From Lentzea californiensis (lineage in GTDB: Bacteria; Actinomycetota; Actinomycetes; Mycobacteriales; Pseudonocardiaceae): a stretch of 64,000 nucleotides of DNA. Below the pieces are notes generated by a model. The model ran no database searches, was not told the DNA's origin, and saw nothing but the letters and a program-made list of their open reading frames with translations. Shown here piece by piece: positions 1 through 9,606 of the stretch. Made by a program: the position numbers and the translations under genes. The first letter of the stretch is position 1; each line of letters opens with the position of its first letter. The stretch covers positions 1,116,001 to 1,180,000 of the forward strand of contig NZ_JANBBE010000001.1 of NCBI RefSeq assembly GCF_024648825.1. Reading direction: 5' to 3'.

Positions 1-280
1 GCGACCGGCGCAGCTCCTTGCGCTGGCTCCACGCGGTCTGCGCGACGGAGAGGGCCCAGCCGGGAACCTGCTTGGGGGTCTCCAGGTTGCGCGCCTTGCC
101 CCGCGGCACCAGCCACAGGTCGGGCTCGGGCAGCTGGAGGTCTTCGAGGACGTCGGCGACCTCGTCGAAGTGCTGCGCGGTGAACCACAGCAACGGCTTT
201 GTGCCGCGAGCGACGAGTGCGTGGTAGACGGGCGCCACCTTGATGAGTTCCGCGGTGGTACCTGCGATGAAGGCGATCAC
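1..280 (-). CDS. UDP-GlcNAc 2-epimerase-like protein, N-terminal part
   Basis: Reading leftward from GTG at 280 the frame is open to the window edge (93 codons seen). The N-terminus reads VIAFIAGTTAELIKVAPVYHAL, the first beta-alpha unit typical of the UDP-N-acetylglucosamine 2-epimerase (WecB/MnaA) fold, in which a nucleotide sugar is epimerised at C2 for surface polysaccharide synthesis. The substrate cannot be told from this fragment. It is divergent from the GT2 gene starting at 333, and the two share a gap of about 50 bp, so they probably belong to the same polysaccharide locus. The catalytic C-terminal half lies outside the window. Confidence 0.7.
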   Translation of the reverse strand, partial: MIAFIAGTTAELIKVAPVYHALVARGTKPLLWFTAQHFDEVADVLEDLQLPEPDLWLVPRGKARNLETPKQVPGWALSVAQTAWSQRKELRRS

Positions 281-321
281 GGGAAGGACCCCTGAGGCTG
301 GGGATCAACGGACTGCCTGGA

Positions 322-327
322 TACTGT
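322..327 (+). promoter_or_regulatory. -10 element TACTGT of a probable leaderless transcript
   Basis: TACTGT fits the TANNNT consensus and ends five bases before the GTG at 333, with no Shine-Dalgarno sequence between. This supports the GTG start over the in-frame ATG at 240, which would overlap the divergent gene. Confidence 0.4.
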
Positions 328-332
328 CAGGT

Positions 333-1349
333 GTGACGAGCCGGAGCAAATCCCTCGACAACGTCCCCAGCCTCAGCATCGTGATCCCGGTTTTCAACGA
401 ACCGGACTGGATCGGACGTTCGGTCGGCGCGCTGAAGACCGCCATCGCCAACGCGAACTGGCCTGCGGAAATCATCGTCGTCGACGACGGCAGCACGGAC
501 GACACGTCCAAGCGCCTGGCCGAACTCGACATCACCGTGATCGAGCAGGAGAACAAGGGCCGCTTCGCCGCCCGCCTCGCCGGTGTCGAGGCCGCGTCGG
601 GCGACCTGGTCCTGCTCATCGACAGCCGGGTCATCATCGATCCGCAGTCCCTCGTCTTCCTGCGCGACCAGCTCGCCGCGGACCCCGGGCGCACGGTGTG
701 GAACGGGCACATCGAGACCGACACCAAGGGCAACCCGTACGCGGGTTTCATGGCAGGTCTCGTCGCAGTCGCGTGGCGGCGCTACCTCGCGGAGCCGCGG
801 CTCGTGTCCTTCAGCGCGGAGGACTTCGACGCGTTCCCCAAGGGCACCACGCTCTTCGTCGCGCCGAAGGACGTGCTGAAGGAGGCCGCGGTCTCGTTCT
901 CCTCGCTGTACGACGACGTGCGGATGGCGAGTGACGACACGCGCATGCTCCGCTCGATCGCCGAGCGCGGCCAGATCTGGATCGCGCCGGGCTTCGCCGC
1001 GCAGTACAACAGCCGTGACTCGCTGCAGAAGTTCGTGAAGCACGCCTACTTCCGCGGTACGACGTTCGTCGACGGCTACCTCGACTCGCCCGGCCCGGTG
1101 CGCAACGCGATGTTCGCCGCCGGTGGTGCCGGTGCGTTCGGCCTCGTCCTGCTCGCGAAGCGCCCGTTGCTCGCGCTGGTGCTCGGCCTGCTCGGTTCCG
1201 GCGCGGCCGGCGTGGTGGCGCGCAAGAGCGGCGCCAGCAAGGACCAGGCGGTCTCGGTCGCGAAGCTGCTGCCGGTCTTCGCCGCCTGTTTCGGTGCCGG
1301 AGCGGTGCGCGGCCTGACGATGGCGATTCGGAAGCGCCTGGGCAGGTGA
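333..1349 (+). CDS. family 2 glycosyltransferase with C-terminal membrane segments
   Basis: A GT-A glycosyltransferase of 338 residues. The N-terminal domain has the IVIPVFNE opening strand and VVDDGSTDD (about residues 50-57), which bind the nucleotide. The DXD-type metal site reads LIDSR (Asp97). The C-terminus holds one or two hydrophobic Ala/Gly/Leu-rich segments, so the protein is probably membrane attached and may act on a polyprenyl-linked acceptor. I chose GTG 333 because an upstream in-frame ATG (240) would run into the divergent gene and because a -10 element sits just before 333. Its stop overlaps the next start by four bases (GTGA), so it is co-translated with the flippase-like gene. 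Donor and acceptor are unknown. Confidence 0.8.
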   Translation: MTSRSKSLDNVPSLSIVIPVFNEPDWIGRSVGALKTAIANANWPAEIIVVDDGSTDDTSKRLAELDITVIEQENKGRFAARLAGVEAASGDLVLLIDSRVIIDPQSLVFLRDQLAADPGRTVWNGHIETDTKGNPYAGFMAGLVAVAWRRYLAEPRLVSFSAEDFDAFPKGTTLFVAPKDVLKEAAVSFSSLYDDVRMASDDTRMLRSIAERGQIWIAPGFAAQYNSRDSLQKFVKHAYFRGTTFVDGYLDSPGPVRNAMFAAGGAGAFGLVLLAKRPLLALVLGLLGSGAAGVVARKSGASKDQAVSVAKLLPVFAACFGAGAVRGLTMAIRKRLGR

Positions 1350-2596
1350 GAACGCTCGGCCGGTCGCTGGGCACGGTCAGCGTCGCGCTCCTCGTCGGAA
1401 CGGCGCTGGGCACGTTGCTGCAGATCGGTTCCGGCCGCCTGTTGTCCACCAGCGACTTCGCGGTCTTCAACGGCTACTGGGGCGTCCTCTTCGCGTTCGG
1501 TGCGGCCGTCGGCCCCATCGAGCAGGAGGTGTCGCGGCTTTCCGCGCACGCCGCGCTGCGCGGAGAACGCACCGGGTTCCAGGCGGTGCAGACCGCGCTG
1601 GTCGGCGGACTGATCGTGGCGGCGGCCGCGCTGCTGACACTGGTTCCGCCGATCAGCGACAGGCTGTTCAGCGGGCACGGTGTGCTGGGGATCGCGGCCC
1701 TGGTCGGTGGGCTGGGGTTCGCGGTGCAGGTGACGGTGCGCGGTCTCCTCATCGGACACGATCACGTGCGTGCCTACGGCGGGATCGTGGTCGTCGAGGC
1801 GGCCGCCCGCGTGCTCGTGGTGGGCGGGCTGCTCGCCGCCGGACTCACCGGCCTGGTGCCGATCTCGGTCGCCGTGGCCGTGGGTTCGTTCGCGTGGCTG
1901 TTCTTCCTCTTCTCCGCCAAGAAGACGGTGGACCCGCGTGCCGGCGGAGAACCGTGGGGGCCGCTGGTGCGGCGTGTGGTGGTGCTGATGTTCGGCGCCG
2001 CTCTCACCGCGTCCGTGCTGACCGGCTATCCGGCGATGGTGAACCTGCTGACCGGCGACGGCGCGAACCCGGCGCTGGGTGCGCTGTTCGCGACGGTCAT
2101 CGTGGCGCGGGCGCCGTTGTTGCTGCTGCAGCCGGTGCAGGCGATGGCCGTGCCGATGGTCGTCCGGCTCTCCCAGGACGAGAGCGGTGCGAACCGCCTG
2201 CGGTCGCTGCTGGTGAAGGGCACCGCCGGCGCCGTGGTGCTGGGCGGGCTCGGAGCGGTCGTCGGCGGGCTGATCGGGCCCTGGCTGGTGCGCGTCGTCT
2301 ACGGGCCGAGCTACGTGGTGACCGGATGGGCTGTCGCAGGCCTCGCCTGGTCGTCGGTGCTGCTCGGCGCGACCCTGCTGCTCGCCGCCGTGCTGGTCGC
2401 CCGCAACCAGGCGAACCTCGTGCTCGTGGTGTGGGCGGTGGTCGCCGGGACCAGTGCCGCGACGCTGCTCTTCTGGCCGGGCGACACGGTCACCCGCGCC
2501 GTGCTCGGTCTCGCGATCGCCCCGACGATCGGAGCGGCCTGCGCCTGCGCGTTCGTTTTGCACCGCGGCGCGAGCGCCTCGGACCGGTCCGGTTAG
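1346..2596 (+). CDS. polysaccharide flippase-like multi-pass membrane protein
   Basis: A 416-residue, very hydrophobic protein with about twelve membrane segments and few conserved polar motifs. This pattern, with an N-terminal VGTALGTLLQIGSGRLLS segment, matches the MATE/MOP-type polysaccharide transporters (Wzx-like) that move lipid-linked sugars across the membrane. The GTG start overlaps the stop of the upstream glycosyltransferase, and a second GT2 gene follows after ten bases, which supports a role in exporting or remodelling a lipid-linked glycan. The identity of the glycan is not visible. Confidence 0.7.
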   Translation: MRTLGRSLGTVSVALLVGTALGTLLQIGSGRLLSTSDFAVFNGYWGVLFAFGAAVGPIEQEVSRLSAHAALRGERTGFQAVQTALVGGLIVAAAALLTLVPPISDRLFSGHGVLGIAALVGGLGFAVQVTVRGLLIGHDHVRAYGGIVVVEAAARVLVVGGLLAAGLTGLVPISVAVAVGSFAWLFFLFSAKKTVDPRAGGEPWGPLVRRVVVLMFGAALTASVLTGYPAMVNLLTGDGANPALGALFATVIVARAPLLLLQPVQAMAVPMVVRLSQDESGANRLRSLLVKGTAGAVVLGGLGAVVGGLIGPWLVRVVYGPSYVVTGWAVAGLAWSSVLLGATLLLAAVLVARNQANLVLVVWAVVAGTSAATLLFWPGDTVTRAVLGLAIAPTIGAACACAFVLHRGASASDRSG

Positions 2597-2606
2597 GCTG
2601 CACACC

Positions 2607-3347
2607 GTGTCTGACTCGGTCGACTACCGGCGAGTGCTCATCGTTCTGCCAGCTCTCAACGAAGAGCACAACATCGAAAAGATCATCGCTGAGGTGAAGG
2701 CGGCGTTGCCCGACGTCGGCGTGCTCGTGATCGACGACGGGTCCACCGACGACACGTCGTTGCGCGCTCGCGAGAGCGGTGCGAACGTGGCGCGTCTCGC
2801 GGTGAACCTCGGCGTCGGCGGCGCGATGCGCACCGGCTTCCGCTACGCCCTGCGCAACGGCTTCGACGTCGTCGTCCAGGTCGACGCCGACGGCCAGCAC
2901 AACCCCGCCGACGTGCCAGAACTGCTGCGCGAGCTCGATCGCGCCGATCTGGTCATCGGCGCGAGGTTCGCCGGCAAGGGCGACTACAAGGCCCGCGGCC
3001 CGCGCCGCTGGGCGATGAAGGTCTTCTCGGTCGTGCTCTCCGGCCTCTCCGGGACGAAGCTCACCGACGTCACCTCGGGGTTCAAGGCAGCGGGCCCGCG
3101 TGCGGTGCGCCTGTTCGCCGCGCACTACCCGGCGGAGTACCTCGGTGACACCCTGGAGTCGCTCGTGATGGCGGTGCGCGCCGGTCTGAAGATCACGCAG
3201 GTGCCGGTCGCCATGCGCATGCGCGCGGGTGGCACACCGAGCACCTCACCTGTGAAGTCCGCCGTCTACTTGCTCCGGGCCACGCTCGCGCTGGTCCTCG
3301 CGATCGTGCGGAGGAAGCCCAAGACGGGCTCCCTCGAAGCCGCATAG
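2607..3347 (+). CDS. DPM1-like family 2 glycosyltransferase
   Basis: A 246-residue GT2 enzyme without membrane segments. LPALNEEHNI opens the nucleotide-binding fold, IDDGSTDDTS is at about 42-51 and VDADGQHNP at 92-100 gives the DXD metal site. This size and motif set is that of dolichol/polyprenyl-phosphate mannosyl- or glucosyltransferases, which load a sugar onto a lipid phosphate on the cytoplasmic face. GTG 2607 is chosen because the frame upstream of it lies inside the flippase-like gene. The DUF2304 gene that follows after 11 bp is a common partner of such enzymes. Confidence 0.8.
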   Translation: MSDSVDYRRVLIVLPALNEEHNIEKIIAEVKAALPDVGVLVIDDGSTDDTSLRARESGANVARLAVNLGVGGAMRTGFRYALRNGFDVVVQVDADGQHNPADVPELLRELDRADLVIGARFAGKGDYKARGPRRWAMKVFSVVLSGLSGTKLTDVTSGFKAAGPRAVRLFAAHYPAEYLGDTLESLVMAVRAGLKITQVPVAMRMRAGGTPSTSPVKSAVYLLRATLALVLAIVRRKPKTGSLEAA

Positions 3348-3358
3348 GGGAGACTCCT

Positions 3359-3757
3359 GTGTCCGAGTTCCGATTGATGGCCGTCATCGCGGCGGCACTC
3401 GTCCTCGTCGTCGTGATCGAGATGATGCGACGCCGCAAGCTGCGCGAGAAGTACGCCGGCATGTGGCTCGCGCTGGCGCTCGGCGTCGTCGTGCTGGGTG
3501 CCATTCCCGGGTTGCCCTCGTTGCTGTCCGACCTCACCGGCGTTCAGCTCGCGGCCAACTTCGTGCTGGCGGGGGCGGCCTTCGTGCTGTTCTTCGTCGT
3601 GCTGCAGCTGTCGAGTGAGGTGGGACACCTCGAAGAAGAGGTGCGCACGACGGTGGAAGAGATCGCCCTGCTGCGCTGCGAGCTGGAAGACGTGCGTGCC
3701 GAGCTGGACAAGCGCGTCATGACGACCGAAGAGCAACTTCTCCGTGCCCAGCCCTGA
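3359..3757 (+). CDS. DUF2304 small membrane protein
   Basis: A 132-residue protein with three hydrophobic segments (about 5-21, 35-54 and 63-82) followed by a charged, coiled-coil-like tail rich in Glu and Leu (LEEEVRTTVEEIALLRCELE). Length, topology and position directly after a DPM1-like glycosyltransferase match the DUF2304 family. The usual idea is that such proteins accompany polyprenyl-phosphate glycosyltransferases, but no biochemical role is established. It begins with GTG, 11 bases after the preceding stop, with GGGGAG as ribosome binding site. Confidence 0.75.
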   Translation: MSEFRLMAVIAAALVLVVVIEMMRRRKLREKYAGMWLALALGVVVLGAIPGLPSLLSDLTGVQLAANFVLAGAAFVLFFVVLQLSSEVGHLEEEVRTTVEEIALLRCELEDVRAELDKRVMTTEEQLLRAQP

Positions 3758-4984
<1,227 letters not shown>

Positions 4985-4990
4985 ATCGCA

Positions 4991-6862
4991 ATGCCGGGCA
5001 AGTCCAAGCTCGTGGAGCACGAGGCGCCGGAGAAGCTGCTGACGCAACGCGGCTTGTTCGCGGGACCCTCCCAGATCGTCTCGGAGGACCTGTACGCCGA
5101 GGTGAAGCGTGGCATCGCGGAGCGGGAACGCCATCGCATGGTGGTGCACCCGAACGCCACGGTCACGATGAACACCTACTTCGGGCGTTTCCCCGCGTCG
5201 TACTGGCAGCGGTGGTGCGTGAGCCCCGAGGTGGAGCTCGAGCTCGAGGTGACCGGCTCCGGCCAGGTCGCTCTCGTCGCCTCGGACTCCGAGGGTGAGA
5301 CCCGCATGGTCGCCGCGGAGAAGGTCGCCGGCGCGAAAGCGCAGAAGGTGCGCCTCTCCGCGAAGATCGACAAGTTCACCGACGGCGGTGGCCTGTGGTT
5401 CGACGTGATCACCGCGGAAGACTCGCTCGTGGTCGAGGAGGTCCGCTGGACGGTCTCGCCGCCGAAGACGGTGCGACCGACCGCGGTCGTCATCTGCACG
5501 TTCAACCGTGTGGACGACTGCCTCAACACGATGGCCGCCCTCGCGTCGGACCCGGAGCCGCTGAAGCTCGTCGACACGGTCTACGTCGTCGACCAGGGCA
5601 CCGACGCGGTCGAGTCGCGTGAGCGGTTCGCCGAGGTCTCGGCGGCGCTCGGGCCCAAGCTGCGCTACATCCGGCAGCCGAACCTCGGTGGTGCCGGCGG
5701 CTTCACGCGCGGCCTGTACGAGGTCACCGAGATCGACCACGCCGAGCACGCCAACGTCCTGTTCATGGACGACGACGTGCTGTGCGAGCCCGAGATCGTC
5801 ATCAGGCTCACCGCGTTCGCGAACCGCACGACGCAGCCGACGATCGTCGGCGGTCAGATGCTCTACCTGCTGCACCCGAACTTCCTGCACGTCGGTGCCG
5901 AGTACGCGAACCTCGACACCCTCGCGCCGGGCCAGGTCGTGGAAGGCGCGCTGTTCAACGCCGACCTCACCGGCTACGACGAGGAGACGGGCAAGCGCAA
6001 CGTCCAGGACAAGCGCGTCGACGCCGGGTACAACGGCTGGTGGTCGTGCCTCATCCCGTCGGAGATCGTGAAGGCGGTCGGCTACCCGCTGCCGCTGTTC
6101 TTCCAGTGGGACGACATCGAGTACGGCTACCGCGCGCGTGAACACGGTTTCGCCACCGTGTCACTGCCCGGTGCCGGTGTCTGGCACGCGGACTTCCACT
6201 GGAAGGACTGGGACGACTGGCACAGGTACTTCAACCTGCGCAACGCCCTGATCACCTCCGCGCTGCACAGCCGCTTCGACCCGAAGATGATCGTGCGCGG
6301 CATGGCCAAGCAGTTCGCCACGTACATCCTGGGCATGCAGTACGGCCTCGCCGCCACCCAGCTCAAGGCGATCGAGGACTTCTTGAAGGGCCCGGACTTC
6401 CTGGCGGACGGCGGTGTGCAGGCGGCGGCGGACATCCGCAAGCTGCGCGCCGAGTTCCCGGAGACGGTGCGGCACCCGGCGTCGGAGATCCCCGGTTTCA
6501 AGCCGGGCAGCCTGCCGATGATCACTTCCGCACCGACGCCGAAGCTGATCGCGCCGGTGTTCGTCAAGCGCCTCGTGAACCAGCTGCTCGGCAAGTCCGT
6601 GCACGAGGCGGGTGCCGTTCCCGCCGGCGACTCGGCGTGGTGGCACGTCTCGCTGTTCAACACGGCGGTCGTGACCGACGCGTCGCAAGAAGGCGTGCGG
6701 GTGCGCAAGCGGGACAAGGAGCTCGCGGTGCGCCTGTCCAAGGAGGGCGCCAAGGTCTTCCGCGAGCTGTACCGCAGGGCTCCGGAGATGCAGCGCTCCT
6801 ACCGGAACGCGATGGGTCAGCTCACCAGCCGTGACACCTGGTCGCGGTTGTACGACCTCTGA
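4991..6862 (+). CDS. glfT2: galactofuranosyltransferase GlfT2
   Basis: A bifunctional transferase that lengthens galactan with alternating beta-1,5 and beta-1,6 Galf units at the inner face of the membrane. At 623 residues it is close to mycobacterial GlfT2 (637). It has the N-terminal beta-barrel region, a GT-A core with VVICTFNR, NLGGAGGFTRG (231-241), the metal site FMDDD (258-262), NGWW (348-351), QWDDIEYG (372-379) with the catalytic acids, and WHAD (398-401) whose His is a metal ligand in the known structure. It follows glf closely and is probably in one transcript with it; a hairpin at 6881-6909 lies after the stop. Confidence 0.95.
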   Translation: MPGKSKLVEHEAPEKLLTQRGLFAGPSQIVSEDLYAEVKRGIAERERHRMVVHPNATVTMNTYFGRFPASYWQRWCVSPEVELELEVTGSGQVALVASDSEGETRMVAAEKVAGAKAQKVRLSAKIDKFTDGGGLWFDVITAEDSLVVEEVRWTVSPPKTVRPTAVVICTFNRVDDCLNTMAALASDPEPLKLVDTVYVVDQGTDAVESRERFAEVSAALGPKLRYIRQPNLGGAGGFTRGLYEVTEIDHAEHANVLFMDDDVLCEPEIVIRLTAFANRTTQPTIVGGQMLYLLHPNFLHVGAEYANLDTLAPGQVVEGALFNADLTGYDEETGKRNVQDKRVDAGYNGWWSCLIPSEIVKAVGYPLPLFFQWDDIEYGYRAREHGFATVSLPGAGVWHADFHWKDWDDWHRYFNLRNALITSALHSRFDPKMIVRGMAKQFATYILGMQYGLAATQLKAIEDFLKGPDFLADGGVQAAADIRKLRAEFPETVRHPASEIPGFKPGSLPMITSAPTPKLIAPVFVKRLVNQLLGKSVHEAGAVPAGDSAWWHVSLFNTAVVTDASQEGVRVRKRDKELAVRLSKEGAKVFRELYRRAPEMQRSYRNAMGQLTSRDTWSRLYDL

Positions 6863-6880
6863 TTCACACAACGCTGTGCA

Positions 6881-6909
6881 CGGGCGGTCCGGATCTTCCG
6901 GGCCGCCCG
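6881..6909 (+). terminator. hairpin after glfT2
   Basis: A 12-bp stem with one G-U pair and a five-base loop (ATCTT) lies between glfT2 and the GlfT2-like gene. There is no T run, so it may be a partial terminator or may simply separate the two messages. Confidence 0.5.
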
Positions 6910-6930
6910 CTCTAGTGAGGGGAAAGGTCT

Positions 6931-8793
6931 GTGGACCAGAACTGCGTGCTGCAGCGGGTGATCCTGCCCAGGGACGAAGACCCGCTCGACGTCAGGCCGC
7001 TCTACCTGGACGAGGCCGACTCGGCGCACTGCCACGTCGCCTCCCGTCGCAGCACCACGGTTCCCCCGTCGGCGAAGGTCTCCTTCTCCACGTACTTCAA
7101 CGCTTTCCCCGCCTCCTACTGGAAGCGCTGGACGACCGTCGACGAGGTCGTGCTGCGCATGTCGGTGCGCGGCACGGGTCGCGTGGACGTGTACCGCTCA
7201 CGGCCGTCCGGCGACATCATCCACATCGAGGGCCACTACGTCCGTGACGCGGCCGAGTGGACCGACGTCGAGTTCACCGTGTCGCTCAAGCCGTTCGAGG
7301 ACGGCGGCTGGATCTGGTTCGACGTCTTCACCGACGACGCGCCGCTCGAGATCCGCGAGGCGGCGTGGACCGTGCGCGAGCCGTTGCCCGTGCAGACGGT
7401 CGCCATCGGCATGACGACCATGCGCCCGGTCGACGCCGTGATCGCGTTGCGCGCGCTCGGCGAGGACAAGGCCGTGCTCGACGTGCTCTGCAAGGTGTTC
7501 GTCGCCGACCAGGGTGCCGTGAAGGTCCGTGACACCGAGGGTTTCGCGGAGGCCGCGGCACTGCTCGGCGACAAGCTCCAGGTCATCGAGCAGGACAACC
7601 TGGGTGGCTCCGGCGGCTTCACCCGCGGCATGTTCGAGGCGATCGAGAACACCGACGCCGACCAGATCATGCTGATGGACGACGACATCCGGCTCGAACC
7701 GGACGCGGTCCTGCGTTCCAACGCGTTCGCCCGCGCCGCCGCCCAGCCGGTGATCGTCGGCAGCCACATGCTGAACCTGTACTCGCGGGCCCGCCTGCAC
7801 AGCTTCGCGGAGATCGTCGACCTCAACACGTGCTTCTGGCGGGCGGCGCCGGGCGCGGTCACCGACCACAACTTCGCCACCGACTCGTTGCGGGACACCA
7901 AGGAACTGCACCCGCGCGTCAACGCCACCTACAACGGCTGGTGGATGTGCCTGTTCCCGCGCGAGGTCGTGCGCCGCAGCGGCTACCCGCTGCCGCTCTT
8001 CATCAAGTGGGATGACGCCGAGTACTCGCTGCGTGCGCTGGAGCACGGCTTCCCGACGGTGTCGCTGCCCGGTTCCGCGGTCTGGCACATGCCGTGGACC
8101 GACAAGAACGACTCGACGGACTGGCAGGCGTACTTCCACACGCGCAACCGCCTGATCCTCGCCGCGCTGCACAGCCCGTACGACGTGAAGAACGGCATCG
8201 TGAAGCACGGCCTGAAGCTGACGCTGCGGCACCTGCTGTCGATGGAGTACTCGACGGTCATGTTGCAGCAGAAGGCGATCGAGGACTTCCTCGCCGGCCC
8301 GTCGCTGCTCTTCGACTCGTTGCGCACCGCGCTGCCCGAGGTGCGCAAGCTGCGCGCCGAGTACTCCGACGCGCAGACCCTGCCGTCGGCGAGGGAGTTC
8401 CCGCCGCCGACCTTCGACCAGGTGCGCGCCGAGGCCCTGCTGCAGCCGTCGCAGTCGAAGATCACCACCGCCAAGCGTGCCGCGAAGTCGTTGCTGCACA
8501 ACCTCCGCAGCCCGGAACCCGACGCGGCAGGCCGTCCGCAGATGAACGTGCCGGCGCTCAGCGCCCGGTGGTTCCTGCTCGGCAACCTCGACAGCGCGAC
8601 CGTCTCCACCGCCGACGGCACCGCGGTGGCGTTCTACAAGCGCGACCCGCAGGAGTTCCGCGCACTGGCCAAGCGGGCGGCCCGCAACTACCGCCGGCTC
8701 GGGCAGGAGTGGGAGCAGCTCAAGCGCGTCTACCGCGCCGCGCTGCCGGAGCTGACCTCGACCGAGTCGTGGCGGAAGGTCTTCGAGCGCTGA
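6931..8793 (+). CDS. GlfT2-like glycosyltransferase paralogue
   Basis: A 620-residue homologue of the preceding GlfT2 along its whole length: the same N-terminal region (FNAFPASYWKRW), NLGGSGGFTRG (about 224-234), MDDD (249-252), YNGWW (334-338) and KWDDAEYS (359-366). The WHAD site of GlfT2 reads WHMP (385-388), so the metal-binding His is kept but the following Asp is lost. GTG 6931 has a GGGGAAAGG ribosome site. It presumably transfers Galf or another sugar to the galactan, perhaps a different linkage, or caps or regulates chain growth; this is inference. Mycobacterium tuberculosis has a single GlfT2, so the duplication is a point of difference. Confidence 0.85.
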   Translation: MDQNCVLQRVILPRDEDPLDVRPLYLDEADSAHCHVASRRSTTVPPSAKVSFSTYFNAFPASYWKRWTTVDEVVLRMSVRGTGRVDVYRSRPSGDIIHIEGHYVRDAAEWTDVEFTVSLKPFEDGGWIWFDVFTDDAPLEIREAAWTVREPLPVQTVAIGMTTMRPVDAVIALRALGEDKAVLDVLCKVFVADQGAVKVRDTEGFAEAAALLGDKLQVIEQDNLGGSGGFTRGMFEAIENTDADQIMLMDDDIRLEPDAVLRSNAFARAAAQPVIVGSHMLNLYSRARLHSFAEIVDLNTCFWRAAPGAVTDHNFATDSLRDTKELHPRVNATYNGWWMCLFPREVVRRSGYPLPLFIKWDDAEYSLRALEHGFPTVSLPGSAVWHMPWTDKNDSTDWQAYFHTRNRLILAALHSPYDVKNGIVKHGLKLTLRHLLSMEYSTVMLQQKAIEDFLAGPSLLFDSLRTALPEVRKLRAEYSDAQTLPSAREFPPPTFDQVRAEALLQPSQSKITTAKRAAKSLLHNLRSPEPDAAGRPQMNVPALSARWFLLGNLDSATVSTADGTAVAFYKRDPQEFRALAKRAARNYRRLGQEWEQLKRVYRAALPELTSTESWRKVFER

Positions 8794-9606
8794 TCAGCCC
8801 TTGATCCCGGACTCCGTCACCCCGCGCACCAGGTACCGCTGCATCGCCACGAACACGATGACCAGCGGGGTGACGGAGACCGCCGCCGCCAGGAACAGCT
8901 CGTGCACGTTGATCGACTGAGCCGTGAGGAACGTCGACAGCGCCACCTGCACGGTCCACGAGTCCTGGTCCTGTGCGATTACCAACGGCCACAGGAACTG
9001 GTTCCACGACGTCACGAACGCGATCACCCCGAGCGCCGCGAAGAATCCGCGTGAGTTCGGCACGACAACGCGCCAGAACGTGCCCCAGTGCCCGAGTCCG
9101 TCGATTCTCGCGGCCTCTTCCAGCTCTCGCGGGAAGTTCAGGAAGTACTGCCGGAACAAGAACGCCGTGAATCCGCTGAACAGCCCGGGAATCACCAGAC
9201 CGCGCAGGTCCGAAACCCACCCGAGCGTCGACACGACGACGAACGTGGGCACGAACGTCACCGCGGCGGGAACCATCAGGGTGGCGACGACGAGGTAGAA
9301 GACGACATTCGAGTACCGGTAAGGAATTCGCGCCAGTCCGTAGCCCGCCATCGAGCACAACAACAGCTGGCCGGCAGTCTGCAACACCGCCACCACCAAC
9401 GAGTTCACCATGCTGCGCACCAACGGCACGGCGGGATCGCTGAACAGTTCGGCGAAGTTCTCCCAGCGCACGGACGACGGCAAGAACGTCCACGACGTCG
9501 CGCTGATCTCGGACTCCGACACCAGTCCGTTGCGGACCACCAGGTAGAACGGCACGAGGAACAGCACGGCCGCCACGGACAAAGCCAGGTACCGCAGGGC
9601 TTTCAC
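8794..9606 (-). CDS. sugar ABC transporter permease, MalG type
   Basis: A 270-residue inner-membrane permease with six hydrophobic segments and the EAA loop, seen as ELEEAARIDGLGHWGTFW, that contacts the ATPase. This belongs to the carbohydrate-uptake (CUT1) class. GTG 9606 overlaps the stop of the MalF-type gene by four bases. A longer open frame continuing upstream lies inside that gene and is not used. Its stop directly abuts the stop of the convergent GlfT2-like gene. No ATPase gene is present in the cluster; in actinomycetes such systems often share MsiK, which is known for the class and not shown here. Confidence 0.9.
   Translation of the reverse strand: MKALRYLALSVAAVLFLVPFYLVVRNGLVSESEISATSWTFLPSSVRWENFAELFSDPAVPLVRSMVNSLVVAVLQTAGQLLLCSMAGYGLARIPYRYSNVVFYLVVATLMVPAAVTFVPTFVVVSTLGWVSDLRGLVIPGLFSGFTAFLFRQYFLNFPRELEEAARIDGLGHWGTFWRVVVPNSRGFFAALGVIAFVTSWNQFLWPLVIAQDQDSWTVQVALSTFLTAQSINVHELFLAAAVSVTPLVIVFVAMQRYLVRGVTESGIKG

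Noticed and set aside
240-332. N-terminal extension of the first GT2 gene to ATG 240
   Set aside because: Would overlap the divergent epimerase-like gene and its promoter; no similarity before GTG 333.
1076-2605. Long open frame of 509 codons on the minus strand
   Set aside because: Antisense to the flippase-like gene; His/Arg/Gln-rich translation typical of the complement of GC-rich coding sequence, no domain.
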